A stretch of 64,000 nucleotides of DNA from Streptomyces blattellae (GCF_009709555.1 NZ_WJBG01000225.1:1-64000), one strand, 5' to 3'. Shown: positions 16,974 through 25,060, numbered from the stretch's first letter. Notes: generated from the sequence alone by a model not told the origin. Numbers and translations: made by a program.

Positions 16974-16989
16974 GGTCTGTCGTCAGACC
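16974..16989. promoter_or_regulatory. Candidate operator between divergent genes
   Basis: GGTCTG-TCGT-CAGACC is a perfect 6-4-6 palindrome in the 102-bp divergent promoter region. GntR/FCD and TetR repressors favour sites of this kind. No regulator gene is adjacent. Confidence 0.4.
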
Positions 16990-17041
16990 GCCCACGTACG
17001 GTGTGATCACTCGCACGCCCTCTTCGCAAAGGTGGTTGTCC

Positions 17042-18010
17042 ATGGCCTTGTTCGACCTCTCCCTGGATGAGCTTCGCGCGTACCGCAGTGCCTCCGTGGA
17101 GCCCGAGGACTTCGACGCGTTCTGGGCGAAGACCCTGCAGGAGACACGCGAGCACGATCTGGACGCCCGCTTCGAGCCGGTCGACACGGGGCTGACGACG
17201 GTGCAGGTGTACGACGTGACGTTCGCCGGGTTCGGGGGTCACCCGGTGAAGGGCTGGCTGACGGTTCCCGCGGGGGCCGACGCGCCGATCCCGGTGGTGG
17301 TGGAGTTCGTGGGCTACGGCGGCGGGCGCGGTCTGCCGCACGAGCATCTGCTGTGGGCGTCCACGGGCCGGGCGCACTTCGTGATGGACACCCGCGGGCA
17401 GGGCAGCGCGTGGGGCGGCGGCGGGGGCACGGCGGACCCGGTGGCGGGCGCACCCGCGTATCCGGGGTTCATGACGCGCGGCATCGACGCGCCCGACGAC
17501 TACTACTACCGCCGGGTGTTCACGGACGGCGTGCGTGCCGTGGAGGCTGCCCGTGCGCACCCGCTGACCGACCCGGCGCGCACGGTCGCGCTCGGCAGCA
17601 GCCAGGGCGGCGGCATCACCCTCGCCGTGGGCGGGCTGGTCCCGGACCTCGCCGCGGTGGCGCCGGACGTGCCGTTCCTGTGCGACTTCCCGCGTGCGAC
17701 GACCTTGACGGACCGCAATCCGTACCGCGAGATCGGCAACTACCTCAAGACGCACCGCGGCCGCAGCGCCGACGTCCTGCGCACGCTCTCCTACTTCGAC
17801 GCCGTGCACTTCGCGCCCCGCGGCAGCGCTCCCGCCCTCTTCTCGGCGGCCCTGGAGGACCAGACGTGCCCGCCGTCCACGGTCTTCGCGGCCTTCAACG
17901 CCTGGGCGCACGCGGACAAGACGATCGAGGTGTACGACTTCAACGACCACGAGGGCGGCGGGCCCTACCAGCAGGCGGTCCAGCTGAGCTGGCTGCGGTC
18001 GTACGCCTGA
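17042..18010 (+). CDS. Acetylxylan esterase (CE7 family)
   Basis: A 322-aa alpha/beta hydrolase. MALFDLSLDELRAYRSASVEPEDFDAFW is the AXE1/CE7 start. RGQGS precedes the nucleophile serine in ALGSSQGGGITLA, and the catalytic His is in NDHEGGGPYQ. CE7 enzymes deacetylate xylo-oligosaccharides and cephalosporin C. There is no signal peptide, so it acts on imported oligomers. The gene starts with AAAGG upstream. Confidence 0.92.
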   Translation: MALFDLSLDELRAYRSASVEPEDFDAFWAKTLQETREHDLDARFEPVDTGLTTVQVYDVTFAGFGGHPVKGWLTVPAGADAPIPVVVEFVGYGGGRGLPHEHLLWASTGRAHFVMDTRGQGSAWGGGGGTADPVAGAPAYPGFMTRGIDAPDDYYYRRVFTDGVRAVEAARAHPLTDPARTVALGSSQGGGITLAVGGLVPDLAAVAPDVPFLCDFPRATTLTDRNPYREIGNYLKTHRGRSADVLRTLSYFDAVHFAPRGSAPALFSAALEDQTCPPSTVFAAFNAWAHADKTIEVYDFNDHEGGGPYQQAVQLSWLRSYA

Positions 18011-18113
18011 GAATCCGCCCGGCGTCTTCTCTCCGGTCCGACCAGTCGGTATGTTCATCGGGCCCGGGTCGCAGCGTCGCGGCCCGGGCTCGGCGACGGA
18101 CCACGGAGGAGCC

Positions 18114-19280
18114 ATGCCCGAGCACGAGCCGCAGATTCTCGGACACTGCGACACCCGCTTCACGGCGGTGCGCACAGCGTTCGAGGAGAACTTCCGGGAC
18201 CGGGGCGAGCTGGGTGCCGCGGTCGCCGTCACCGTGGACGGCACGACCGTGGTGGACCTGTGGGGCGGATGGGCCGACGCGGCCCGCACGCGCGCGTGGG
18301 AGCGCGACACGCTGGTCAACGTCTGGTCGACGACCAAGGGCCCGGTGGCGTTGTGCGCGCACATGCTCGCCGACCGGGGGCTGCTCGACCTCGACGCGCC
18401 GGTGGCCGTGTACTGGCCCGAGTTCGCGGCAGCCGGCAAGGACAAGGTCCTCGTACGGCATCTGCTGTCGCACCGCGCCGGTCTGTCCGGTCCGCGTGAG
18501 CCGCACTCGCTGGATCAGCTGTACGACTGGGAGTTCACCGTCCGGCGGCTGGCGGCGACGGAGCCCTGGTGGGAGCCGGGGACACAGTCCGGGTATCACG
18601 CGCTGACGTACGGCTTCCTGGTCGGGGAGGTGGTGCGGCGCGTCTCGGGGCTGCGGCCCGGCGCGTTCCTGGAGCGGGAGGTGACCGGGCCACTCGGCAT
18701 CGACTTCACCGTCGGGCTGCCGGAGACGGAGGCGGGACGGGCAGCCGAACTGGTGCATCCGCCGGCCGCGTCGAGCAGCGAACAGGCCGCGGCCTTCAGC
18801 CAGTTGAGCCCGGAGGCGCTCGCCGTGCTGGCCAACCCCCTGGTCGGCGCGACCGAGGCCAACACCCCCGCCTGGCGGGCCGCCGAGATCCCCGCCGCGA
18901 ACGGCCACGGCACCGCCCGCGCGGTCGCCGCGCTGTACGGGATCTTCGCGGGCCGGGGCGCGCACGACGGCCACCGCATCCTCTCCCCCGAGGCGGCCGA
19001 GCGGGTGCGCGAGGGACAGGGCAGCTGCCGTGACCTGGTGCTCGGTGCCGGGTTCGAGCAGGAGACCGAGGCCGGGCTCGGCCTGTGGCTCAGTGGGCCG
19101 AACGGCTCGTACGGTCCGAACCCGCGGGCTTTCGGGCACGACGGCTTCGGCGGCTCCTGCGGTCTCGCCGACCCGGAGGCCGGGGTGTCGCTGGGCTATG
19201 TGATGAACCGGATGGGGCCCCACATAGCGAACGACCCGCGGAAGATGGCACTGATCGACGCCCTGTACGGCGCGCTGTGA
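18114..19280 (+). CDS. EstB-like serine hydrolase (class C beta-lactamase fold)
   Basis: A 388-aa protein starting at ATG 18114 behind GGAGG. The nucleophile motif SxxK is in NVWSTTKGPVAL, the Tyr motif in SGYHALTYGFLVGEVV, and the third motif near GHDGFGGSCGLADPEAGVSLGYVMNRMG. There is no signal peptide. This fits cytoplasmic EstB-type esterases rather than secreted beta-lactamases. Substrates are probably small esters. It follows the acetylxylan esterase by about 100 bp on the same strand and may be co-regulated. Confidence 0.9.
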   Translation: MPEHEPQILGHCDTRFTAVRTAFEENFRDRGELGAAVAVTVDGTTVVDLWGGWADAARTRAWERDTLVNVWSTTKGPVALCAHMLADRGLLDLDAPVAVYWPEFAAAGKDKVLVRHLLSHRAGLSGPREPHSLDQLYDWEFTVRRLAATEPWWEPGTQSGYHALTYGFLVGEVVRRVSGLRPGAFLEREVTGPLGIDFTVGLPETEAGRAAELVHPPAASSSEQAAAFSQLSPEALAVLANPLVGATEANTPAWRAAEIPAANGHGTARAVAALYGIFAGRGAHDGHRILSPEAAERVREGQGSCRDLVLGAGFEQETEAGLGLWLSGPNGSYGPNPRAFGHDGFGGSCGLADPEAGVSLGYVMNRMGPHIANDPRKMALIDALYGAL

Positions 19281-19299
19281 GACGACGCCTGAGCGAGCG

Positions 19300-19640
19300 G
19301 GTTGCGCTCGAACCGGCGCCGGTCCCCTGCTGGAGGCGGTAGGCGTGGTGGCGGCCCAGGGTGCGGGAGGGGTAGTCGTACCAGTCGCGGGAGTCGGCGA
19401 ACTCGCGTCCCCGGCCCTGCTGCCGAGCGCCTCTGTCAGCAGGGCGATGTGGTGCCCGCTCGGTACGGCGAGGACGACGTCGCCGGCGTCGAGGCCGTCG
19501 CGGACGAAGTCGGCGGTGCCGGTGCGCAGGCGTCCGGAACCGGTGCGCAGGTGTCCGGAACCGGCACGTCGGCGTGCGGCGGGCGGGTGTCGACCGGGGC
19601 CAGGCAGTGCGATCGGGAAATCCGACTCACTCGCTAAGCC
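19300..19640 (-). pseudogene. Decayed MEDS-domain sensor/anti-sigma protein fragment
   Basis: On the minus strand, TADFVRDGLDAGDVVLAVPSGHHIALLTEALGS is followed, in another frame, by EFADSRDWYDYPSRTLGRHHAYRLQQ. Both are the consecutive halves of a MEDS (DcmR sensory) domain as found in Streptomyces sensor kinases. The expected N-terminal HHALPYG-like start is replaced by a duplicated 21-bp unit (19521-19562), and everything C-terminal is missing. Confidence 0.7.
19521..19562. repeat. Two tandem 21-bp units in the MEDS pseudogene
   Basis: GGTGCGCAGG(C/T)GTCCGGAACC occurs twice in tandem at 19521-19541 and 19542-19562, with a third degenerate echo after it. Confidence 0.8.
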
Positions 19641-20362
19641 GCCCGGCGACGCGCCACCACCATCCGCACACGCGGGCTGCCGTCCGGCCGCTGCCCGAAC
19701 CCGGGCAGGGCGTGCAGCTCGACGTCGAATCCCGTATTCCCCAGCTCCCGCCGTACGTCCCCGAGCCGGAAGGCCCGGTAGTACATGACGAACGGCGGTC
19801 GCCACACAGCGTTGCGCACCCGCATCACGGTGTCGAAACCGAGCAGCATCCAATAGGCGGGGGAAGCGAAACGCGGCGGCGCGACCAGCGGGAAGGCGAA
19901 GCAGCCGCCAGGCCGCAGCACGGAGTGGACCTGCGTGAACAGTCCGGGCAGCTCACGGGGGAGAAAGTGCCCGAACGCCCCGAAGCTCACGACAAGATCG
20001 AAGCCGGCCGCGAAGGGCAGCGCACGGGCGTCCGCCCGCACCCAGTCGACCCGCGGCCCCGCCGACCGCGTCTTCTCCCTCGCCACGGCGAGCATCCCGG
20101 CGCTGAAGTCGACGCCGGTGACGCTCTCCCGGCACACCCGCCTCAGCACGTCGACGCCCGCTCCGGTCCCGCAGCACAGGTCGAGCCCGGCATCGAACGG
20201 GCCGATCCCGGCCAGCGCCCGCGCGACCGCGTCGAGCACCGAGTCCGGGGTCCGGAAGGGGGTGTGATCGAATTTCGGGGCGAGCAGGTCGTAGCCGCGC
20301 TCGACGGACGACAGCGCCTGGACGGCGAGTTCGCGGAGACGGGGGCCTTCGGGGCTGAACAT
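19634..20362 (-). CDS. Class I SAM-dependent methyltransferase
   Basis: A 242-aa protein starting at ATG 20362. The SAM-binding motifs are GLDLCCGTGAGVDVL, VTGVDFSAGML and VDWVRADARALPFAAGFDLVVSFGAFGHF, followed by LRPGGCFAFPL. This is the methyltransf_11/25 type. The substrate is unknown. The C-terminal half has a hydrophobic stretch (PAYWMLLGFDTVM) common in lipid or quinone methyltransferases, but this is not enough to assign one. Confidence 0.85.
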   Translation of the reverse strand: MFSPEGPRLRELAVQALSSVERGYDLLAPKFDHTPFRTPDSVLDAVARALAGIGPFDAGLDLCCGTGAGVDVLRRVCRESVTGVDFSAGMLAVAREKTRSAGPRVDWVRADARALPFAAGFDLVVSFGAFGHFLPRELPGLFTQVHSVLRPGGCFAFPLVAPPRFASPAYWMLLGFDTVMRVRNAVWRPPFVMYYRAFRLGDVRRELGNTGFDVELHALPGFGQRPDGSPRVRMVVARRRAA

Positions 20363-20438
20363 TCGCGTCAGCTTAGGGGAACGGGACGGCGGGAGCACAC
20401 GCGCGTCCACGACGCCCGCTGACCTCGTCGAGCGCGGC

Positions 20439-21020
20439 TCAGCCCGTCCTGCCGCCGCGCCGGGTGTCGATGCGCTCCCACTCGGCATCCCACTGCGCCA
20501 TCCTCCGCCGGTCCAGCCCCGCCCGAGCCCCGTAGGAAACGCCGATCACGATCGCGCCCGCGATCACCCCGGCCAGGCCGCCCGCCAGGACCGACTGGAA
20601 CCTGGCCTCACCGGGCGACACGGGCTCGGCCGCCAGGGCTCCGGACTGGTCGGTCCAGACGGTGATCCGCGACCCGGCGGGGGTGTCGGGCCGCACCTTG
20701 GCGAGGCCTGTGCGGGTCTTACCGTCCGGGGCGGTCCAGCGGGCGTTGGCCCACACCAGGTCACCGTCGGCCTGGCTCACGGTCGGCTTGTCACCCGCGT
20801 CCGCGACGAGGACGGCTGTGACCTGCTGCCGCTCCGCCCGCTGCCGGTCGAGGTCGTGCTGCACGGCGGCCTTGGTCGCCAGCCCCGCCGGCAGCACGCA
20901 GACGATGGCCAGGATCCACGCGCCGAGCACGAGCCAGGCCTCGACCACATCGATACGCCGCCGGAGCGGATTGCGCCGCCATCGCCACATCCGCACCTTT
21001 GGACGCTGCGTCGTCGCCAT
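20439..21020 (-). CDS. Rv1733c-family two-helix membrane protein (paralogue)
   Basis: A 193-aa protein, the same length and plan as the protein at 14904. It has N-terminal WRRNPLRRRIDVVEAW, transmembrane helices WLVLGAWILAIVCVLPAGLA and SVLAGGLAGVIAGAIVIGV, and an extracytoplasmic beta-rich region with RITVWTDQSGAL. It ends with the shared basic-Trp tail (MAQWDAEWERIDTRR). Function is unknown. Confidence 0.8.
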   Translation of the reverse strand: MATTQRPKVRMWRWRRNPLRRRIDVVEAWLVLGAWILAIVCVLPAGLATKAAVQHDLDRQRAERQQVTAVLVADAGDKPTVSQADGDLVWANARWTAPDGKTRTGLAKVRPDTPAGSRITVWTDQSGALAAEPVSPGEARFQSVLAGGLAGVIAGAIVIGVSYGARAGLDRRRMAQWDAEWERIDTRRGGRTG

Positions 21021-21096
21021 AGTCGACACCCCCTTGCCCGCGCCGACACCACACCCCCAGTGTCCTCCCGTAACGCGCTCCCGGCGCTGCGAGGAT

Positions 21097-21477
21097 TCAG
21101 GTGATGCTGAACATGTCCGCGCCCGTGCAGGCCAGCCCGGCGGCCTGAACGCGATCACGGGAAGGCGGCGGTGCTGATGCCGGAAGCCCACCCGGGCTCC
21201 CCTCCCCCCATGCCGGCGAAAGCGGCGCCGGACCCCGCGACCGCACAGGCACCGAAGCCCGGCCCGGACAGACGCAGCCCGGGCAGCGGCCCGAGGGCGA
21301 GCCCACGGGCGGGGCGCGGCGGGAGCAGCGGGAGCAGCGGGAGCAGCGGGAGCAGCGGCCATGGTCAGCCTCCCAGGCGTGGGCCCGCGAGCCAGACGGC
21401 CGGGATGCCCGGATCTGCGCGAGGGCGGCGGATCCGCGGCGCAGTCGGGTCAGGAGCTTGCGCGCGAGGCCGGTCAT
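21097..21477 (-). CDS. Hypothetical protein with Cys-Ser-Arg repeats
   Basis: A candidate 126-aa protein starting at ATG 21477 with a strong GGAGG 6 bp upstream. The start MTGLARKLLTRLRRGSAALAQIRASRPSG looks like real coding sequence. A 9-bp repeat (CGGGAGCAG on the + strand, 21320-21355) then encodes repeated CSR, followed by low-complexity sequence. It may be genuine or a dying gene. I do not recognise it. Confidence 0.35.
   Translation of the reverse strand: MTGLARKLLTRLRRGSAALAQIRASRPSGSRAHAWEADHGRCSRCSRCSRCSRRAPPVGSPSGRCPGCVCPGRASVPVRSRGPAPLSPAWGEGSPGGLPASAPPPSRDRVQAAGLACTGADMFSIT
21320..21355. repeat. Four 9-bp tandem units
   Basis: CGGGAGCAG is repeated four times in tandem inside the hypothetical gene at 21097-21477. 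Confidence 0.85.
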
Positions 21478-21742
21478 CGGAACCTCCGGTGTCGTCGAGG
21501 AGCTGTCGCCCCACCGACGACCTGCGCCCAGCCGGTAGTTCTGCGGGGTCCCGTCGGCACCGGTCGCCCGCCCGGATTCGGACCAGCGCGTGGAAGAACA
21601 CCACGCTCTCCTCCACGCGGAGGCGGACGCGGCGCCGGCCGCAGATGGTGCGCGCGTCGTCCGGCCGGTGGCGGCTGCACGAACCGCGTATCCCGCTGGC
21701 GTACGGCCTGCTGCCTGCCCGCTGAGCCTCATCTCACAGACG

Positions 21743-21770
21743 CGGCAGCGTACAGGGTGGTACGCTGCCG
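21743..21770 (+). promoter_or_regulatory. 11-bp perfect hairpin at the head of the rho leader
   Basis: CGGCAGCGTAC (21743-21753) is mirrored exactly at 21760-21770 around AGGGTG. It lies 250 bp upstream of the Rho start, where a long pyrimidine-rich leader begins. It could be an operator for the rho promoter or a terminator isolating it. No T-run follows. Confidence 0.5.
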
Positions 21771-22018
21771 ATAGCACTCGTGTTCGCCCGTCTGTCGGCG
21801 CCGGTGCCAGTTCTTCTCTCCAGTTCGCCGAACAGCCCGCCCTTTCCCGGTCGGCCCGTCGGCTTCCTGACACCACCTCGCAGAAGCGTTCGTCCGCCGT
21901 ACGTATCCGGGGTGATGTTCCCCGCCGCCCGAGGCGCGTCATACGCCCTCCGGCTCGCGGATTTCCTCCCTCCCTTCCGCATGTCCCATGCCTTCCGTCC
22001 GTGAAAGGACAGCCCTTT
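21771..22018 (+). promoter_or_regulatory. Long C-rich, G-poor leader of the Rho gene (possible rut region)
   Basis: The 240-nt leader is rich in C and T with few G runs (for example CCAGTTCTTCTCTCCAGTTC and GGATTTCCTCCCTCCC). Such unstructured C-rich RNA is what Rho itself binds. rho leaders in other bacteria attenuate transcription this way. The ribosome site GAAAGGA precedes the ATG at 22019. Functional assignment is inference. Confidence 0.45.
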
Positions 22019-23161
22019 ATGACCACCACACTCGAACACCTTCCCCGTCAGCAGGAACCCCCGGCCCGGGCCGCCACCGGCGTCCTCGACATCGACGCGG
22101 GCGGCAAGGGTCACCTGCGCGCCGAGAGCTGCCTGCCCTCCCCGTCCGACCTTCAGGTCCCCGCCGCGCTGATCCGCCGCCACGGTCTGCGCAAGGGCGA
22201 CCTCGTGGACGGGGTGCGCGGCACGCAGCGTGCGCTGACCGAGGTCGTACGGATCAACGGCCGACCGGCCGAGTCGCGGCACGGCCGCCGTCACTTCCGT
22301 GATCTCACACCGCTGCACCCGCGCGAGCGGCTCCGCCTCGAACACCCGGCGGCCGGTCCGACCGGGCGGGTCGCCGACCTGATCGCGCCCGTCGGCAAGG
22401 GCCAGCGCGGGCTCATCGTGGCCCCGCCCAAGACGGGCAAGACCGTCCTCCTCCAGCAGACCGCCGCCGCCGTCGCCGGCAACCACCCCGAGTGCCGACT
22501 GATGGTCGTGCTGCTCGACGAGCGGCCGGAGGAGGTCACCGACATGCGGCGTTCCGTGCACGGCGAGGTGTACGCCTCCACCTTCGACCGGGGGCCCAAG
22601 CAGCACATCGCGCTCGCCGAGCTGGTGATCGAGCGGGCCAAGCGGCTCGTCGAGGACGGCGAGGACGTCGTGATCCTCTTCGACTCCCTGACCCGGCTGT
22701 GCCGGGCGCACAACAACGCGGCCGCAGCCGGTGGCCGCACCCTCAGCGGCGGCGTCGACGCGACCGCGCTGACCGGGCCGAAGCGGTTCTTCGGCGCCGC
22801 CCGGCTGGCCGAGGAGGGCGGTTCGCTCACGATCCTCGCCACGGCGCTGGTGGACACCGGCTCGCGTGCCGACGACTTCTTCTTCGAGGAGCTGAAGAGC
22901 ACCGGCAACATGGAGCTGCGGCTCAGCCGCGAACTGGCCGCGCGCCGCGTGTTCCCGGCCGTCGAGATCAACCCCTCCGGCACCCGGCGCGAGGAACTCC
23001 TGCTGCCTCAGGCCGAGTTGACGGCCGTACGCGGGCTGCGGCGGGTCCTGCAGAGCCGGGACGGGCAGAGCGGCCTGGAGACGCTCCTGGAGCGGATGCG
23101 CGACACGCCGGACAATGCGACCTTCCTTCGCCGGATCCAGCCGACGCTGCCCGCCTCCTGA
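22019..23161 (+). CDS. Divergent transcription termination factor Rho paralogue
   Basis: A 380-aa hexameric RNA helicase homologue. It lacks the long N-terminal insertion of the usual actinobacterial Rho (over 600 aa) and also the first 45 or so residues of E. coli Rho. Cold-shock RNA-binding domain: residues 20-95. ATPase core: Walker A APPKTGKT (135-142), LLDERPEEVTDM (166-176), Walker B VVILFDSLTR (217-226), R-loop region DTGSRADD, and arginine-finger block NMELRLSRELAARRVFP. Using offset +43 to E. coli numbering, S294 equals position 337, where E. coli has Gly and where G337S gives bicyclomycin resistance; D210, E211, R212, M219, S266, R269 and K336 are retained. The primary-site aromatics F62, F64 and Y80 are replaced by K30, H32 and Q46. 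It is probably an accessory Rho with an altered RNA preference. Confidence 0.93.
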   Translation: MTTTLEHLPRQQEPPARAATGVLDIDAGGKGHLRAESCLPSPSDLQVPAALIRRHGLRKGDLVDGVRGTQRALTEVVRINGRPAESRHGRRHFRDLTPLHPRERLRLEHPAAGPTGRVADLIAPVGKGQRGLIVAPPKTGKTVLLQQTAAAVAGNHPECRLMVVLLDERPEEVTDMRRSVHGEVYASTFDRGPKQHIALAELVIERAKRLVEDGEDVVILFDSLTRLCRAHNNAAAAGGRTLSGGVDATALTGPKRFFGAARLAEEGGSLTILATALVDTGSRADDFFFEELKSTGNMELRLSRELAARRVFPAVEINPSGTRREELLLPQAELTAVRGLRRVLQSRDGQSGLETLLERMRDTPDNATFLRRIQPTLPAS

Positions 23162-23242
23162 TGCGGGGTGTGCGGCATCCGGGTGCACGCACGCGGCGCT
23201 CGGCCCGGGCAGCGCGGCGCAGGGCGGGGGCGTTCCTAGGTT

Positions 23243-23260
23243 TCCGATATGACTATCGGA
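23243..23260 (+). promoter_or_regulatory. Inverted repeat enclosing a start codon
   Basis: TCCGATA-TGAC-TATCGGA is a 7-4-7 perfect inverted repeat that contains the ATG (23249-23251) of the carboxypeptidase gene. It could be a repressor site or a small RNA hairpin that limits initiation. Confidence 0.4.
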
Positions 23261-24418
23261 TTTAGGTCCCGTGCGGTCGTGCCGACCTGCGTGCTCTGCG
23301 TTGCGGGCCTGCTGGCCCTCGCGCCGGCCGGCACCGCCGCCCACCCCGGCACAGACCCGGACGCGCCCGGACCACGACCGGCCACGCCACAGCCGGCCCT
23401 GCTGTACCGCCTGGGCACACAGGTCCGGCCGCACCCCCGGACACCCGGACTCCCGCCGGTCTCCGCGCTGTCCTGGGTGGTCGCCGACGCGCGCACCGGC
23501 GAGGTGCTCGCCGCCCACGACGCGCACCGGAAACTGCCGCCCGCCAGCACGCTCAAGACCCTGTTCGCACTCACCGTGCTGCCCGTGCTGCCCGGCGGCG
23601 TCCGCCACACGGTCGACGCGGAGGAGCTGTCGGATCTCGGCCCCGGCAGCAGCCTGGTCGGGGTCGCCGAAGGCCGTACCTACCGGGTGACCGACCTGTG
23701 GAACGGCGTCTTCCTGAACTCCGGCAACGACGCCGTGCACGTCCTTGCCCGGCTCAGCGGCGGCTGGCGCGCAACGGCCCAGCGGATGCAGGCCAAGGCC
23801 CGTGCCCTGGGCGCCCGGGACACGCACGTCCTGTCGCCGGACGGCTACGACACACCGGGCCAGGTGTCGTCGGCGTACGACCTGGCGGTGTTCGGCCGCG
23901 CGGGGCTGCATCACCGGGACTTCGCCCGGTACTGCGCCACGGCCGTGGCCGAGTTCCCGGGCGGGGGCGGCTGGTCGTACGACATCCACAACACCAACCG
24001 GCTGCTGACCGGCGCCGACGGCGTGGAACCGTATCCCGGTCTGATCGGCATCAAGAACGGCTACACCAGCAATGCCGGCCACACGCTCGTCGCCGCTGCC
24101 CGCCGCAGCGGGCGCACCCTCGTCGTCACGGTGATGAACCCTCAGGAAGGCGGCCGGCACACCGTCTACGAAGAGGCGCGCTCATTGCTCGACTGGGGGT
24201 TCGACGCCGCCGGGCGGGTCGATCCGGTGGGGTCGCTGGACGCGTTGCGGGCCAGACCGAGGCCGGCTCCGGAAGCCGTGCCCGTGGTCGCCACCGCCAC
24301 CCCGGACACCCGGTCGGCCTGGGCGGCGAAAGGCGGGATCGCGGGTGCGGCCGTGCTGGGCGCCGGTGTGGTGACGCTGGTGCTGGGGCTGGTGGGCATC
24401 CGGCTCAGGCGGCGCTGA
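23249..24418 (+). CDS. D-alanyl-D-alanine carboxypeptidase (DacC/PBP5-like)
   Basis: A 389-aa serine peptidase of the S11 family that trims the terminal D-Ala of peptidoglycan pentapeptides. Residues 1-35 form a signal peptide (VVPTCVLCVAGLLALAPAGTAAH). The three active-site motifs are SxxK in LPPASTLKTLFALTVLP, SGN in NGVFLNSGNDAV and KTG-type KNG in IGIKNGYTSNAGHTLV. A C-terminal transmembrane helix (AAVLGAGVVTLVLGLVGIRL) and Arg tail anchor it outside the membrane. Its 3' end converges on a GT87 remnant. Confidence 0.93.
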   Translation: MTIGFRSRAVVPTCVLCVAGLLALAPAGTAAHPGTDPDAPGPRPATPQPALLYRLGTQVRPHPRTPGLPPVSALSWVVADARTGEVLAAHDAHRKLPPASTLKTLFALTVLPVLPGGVRHTVDAEELSDLGPGSSLVGVAEGRTYRVTDLWNGVFLNSGNDAVHVLARLSGGWRATAQRMQAKARALGARDTHVLSPDGYDTPGQVSSAYDLAVFGRAGLHHRDFARYCATAVAEFPGGGGWSYDIHNTNRLLTGADGVEPYPGLIGIKNGYTSNAGHTLVAAARRSGRTLVVTVMNPQEGGRHTVYEEARSLLDWGFDAAGRVDPVGSLDALRARPRPAPEAVPVVATATPDTRSAWAAKGGIAGAAVLGAGVVTLVLGLVGIRLRRR

Positions 24419-24890
24419 CCGACCGGCAGCCACAGCAGCAGGCCGAGCGTGATCCAGGCGTACGTGTTGCTGCCGAGGAATCCGTCGATGCCGGAGGTGT
24501 CGTCGAACCACAGCCACACCACGCCGGTGCACGGCACCGCGTACAGACCGGCCGCCGGCCGAAGCTGCCGGGCACGGACCAGCACGGCGAACGCGGGCAG
24601 CAGCCACACCAGATGGTGCACCCACGTGATCGGGCTGATCAGGCACGCGGTCAGCCCGGTGCGGGCGAACGCCGCCGCCCAGTCGCCGACCGCGACCGCG
24701 CGGCGGGCCCGAACCGCCCACACGCCGAGGAGCACCACAATCAGCAGAATGATGCCGAAGTACACGCCGACCAGACCCAGGGCCGCATGCGCGGACGACG
24801 GCGCGATCAGCTCACGGACCGGCAGGGCTCCCGCCGTCTCACCTCCCAGTGCGAGAAAGGCGGTACCGGCCGGACCGAGAGCCTGGCAGC
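24419..24890 (-). pseudogene. C-terminal fragment of a GT87 mannosyltransferase-like membrane protein
   Basis: The minus strand reads ALGLVGVYFGIILLIVVLLGVWAV, then LTACLISPITWVHHLVWLLPAFAVL and GSNTYAWITLGLLLWLPVG. These are the last transmembrane helices of a DUF2029/GT87 polyprenol-phosphate-sugar glycosyltransferase, with the SPITWVHH motif intact. The N-terminal 250 or so residues are absent. No stop follows the natural end: the frame runs on antisense through the carboxypeptidase gene to 24166. A truncated remnant. The 24891-25060 gap holds nothing recognisable. Confidence 0.7.
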
Positions 24891-25060
24891 GACGGAGACC
24901 GGCGGGAGACGCCGTGGCCAACACCCGCAAAGCGTGTCAACGTCGAGTGGCCGGAAAGCGACTGGCCGCCCGTCGGGTGGCGGCCGACTTGTTACGCCAC
25001 GGCGACTGCGTCGCCCTCGCGGGCGAGGCCGAGGGGACCGGTCCTGGTGCGCTTGCGACG

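Noticed and set aside
15266..18010. A 914-residue open frame including the acetylxylan esterase
   Set aside because: Only the part from ATG 17042 matches a protein family. The upstream part is the antisense of the amidohydrolase gene and is Val/Gly/Arg-rich.
18114..19280. A secreted beta-lactamase
   Set aside because: There is no signal peptide, and the motif spacing fits EstB-type esterases.
21474..21680. A second small gene overlapping ATG 21477
   Set aside because: The frame is open and ends in an ATGA overlap, but it is Pro/Arg-rich with no motif or ribosome site.
22019..23161. This is the cell's main Rho
   Set aside because: The housekeeping actinobacterial Rho is much longer, with a large N-terminal insertion and conserved aromatic RNA-binding residues.
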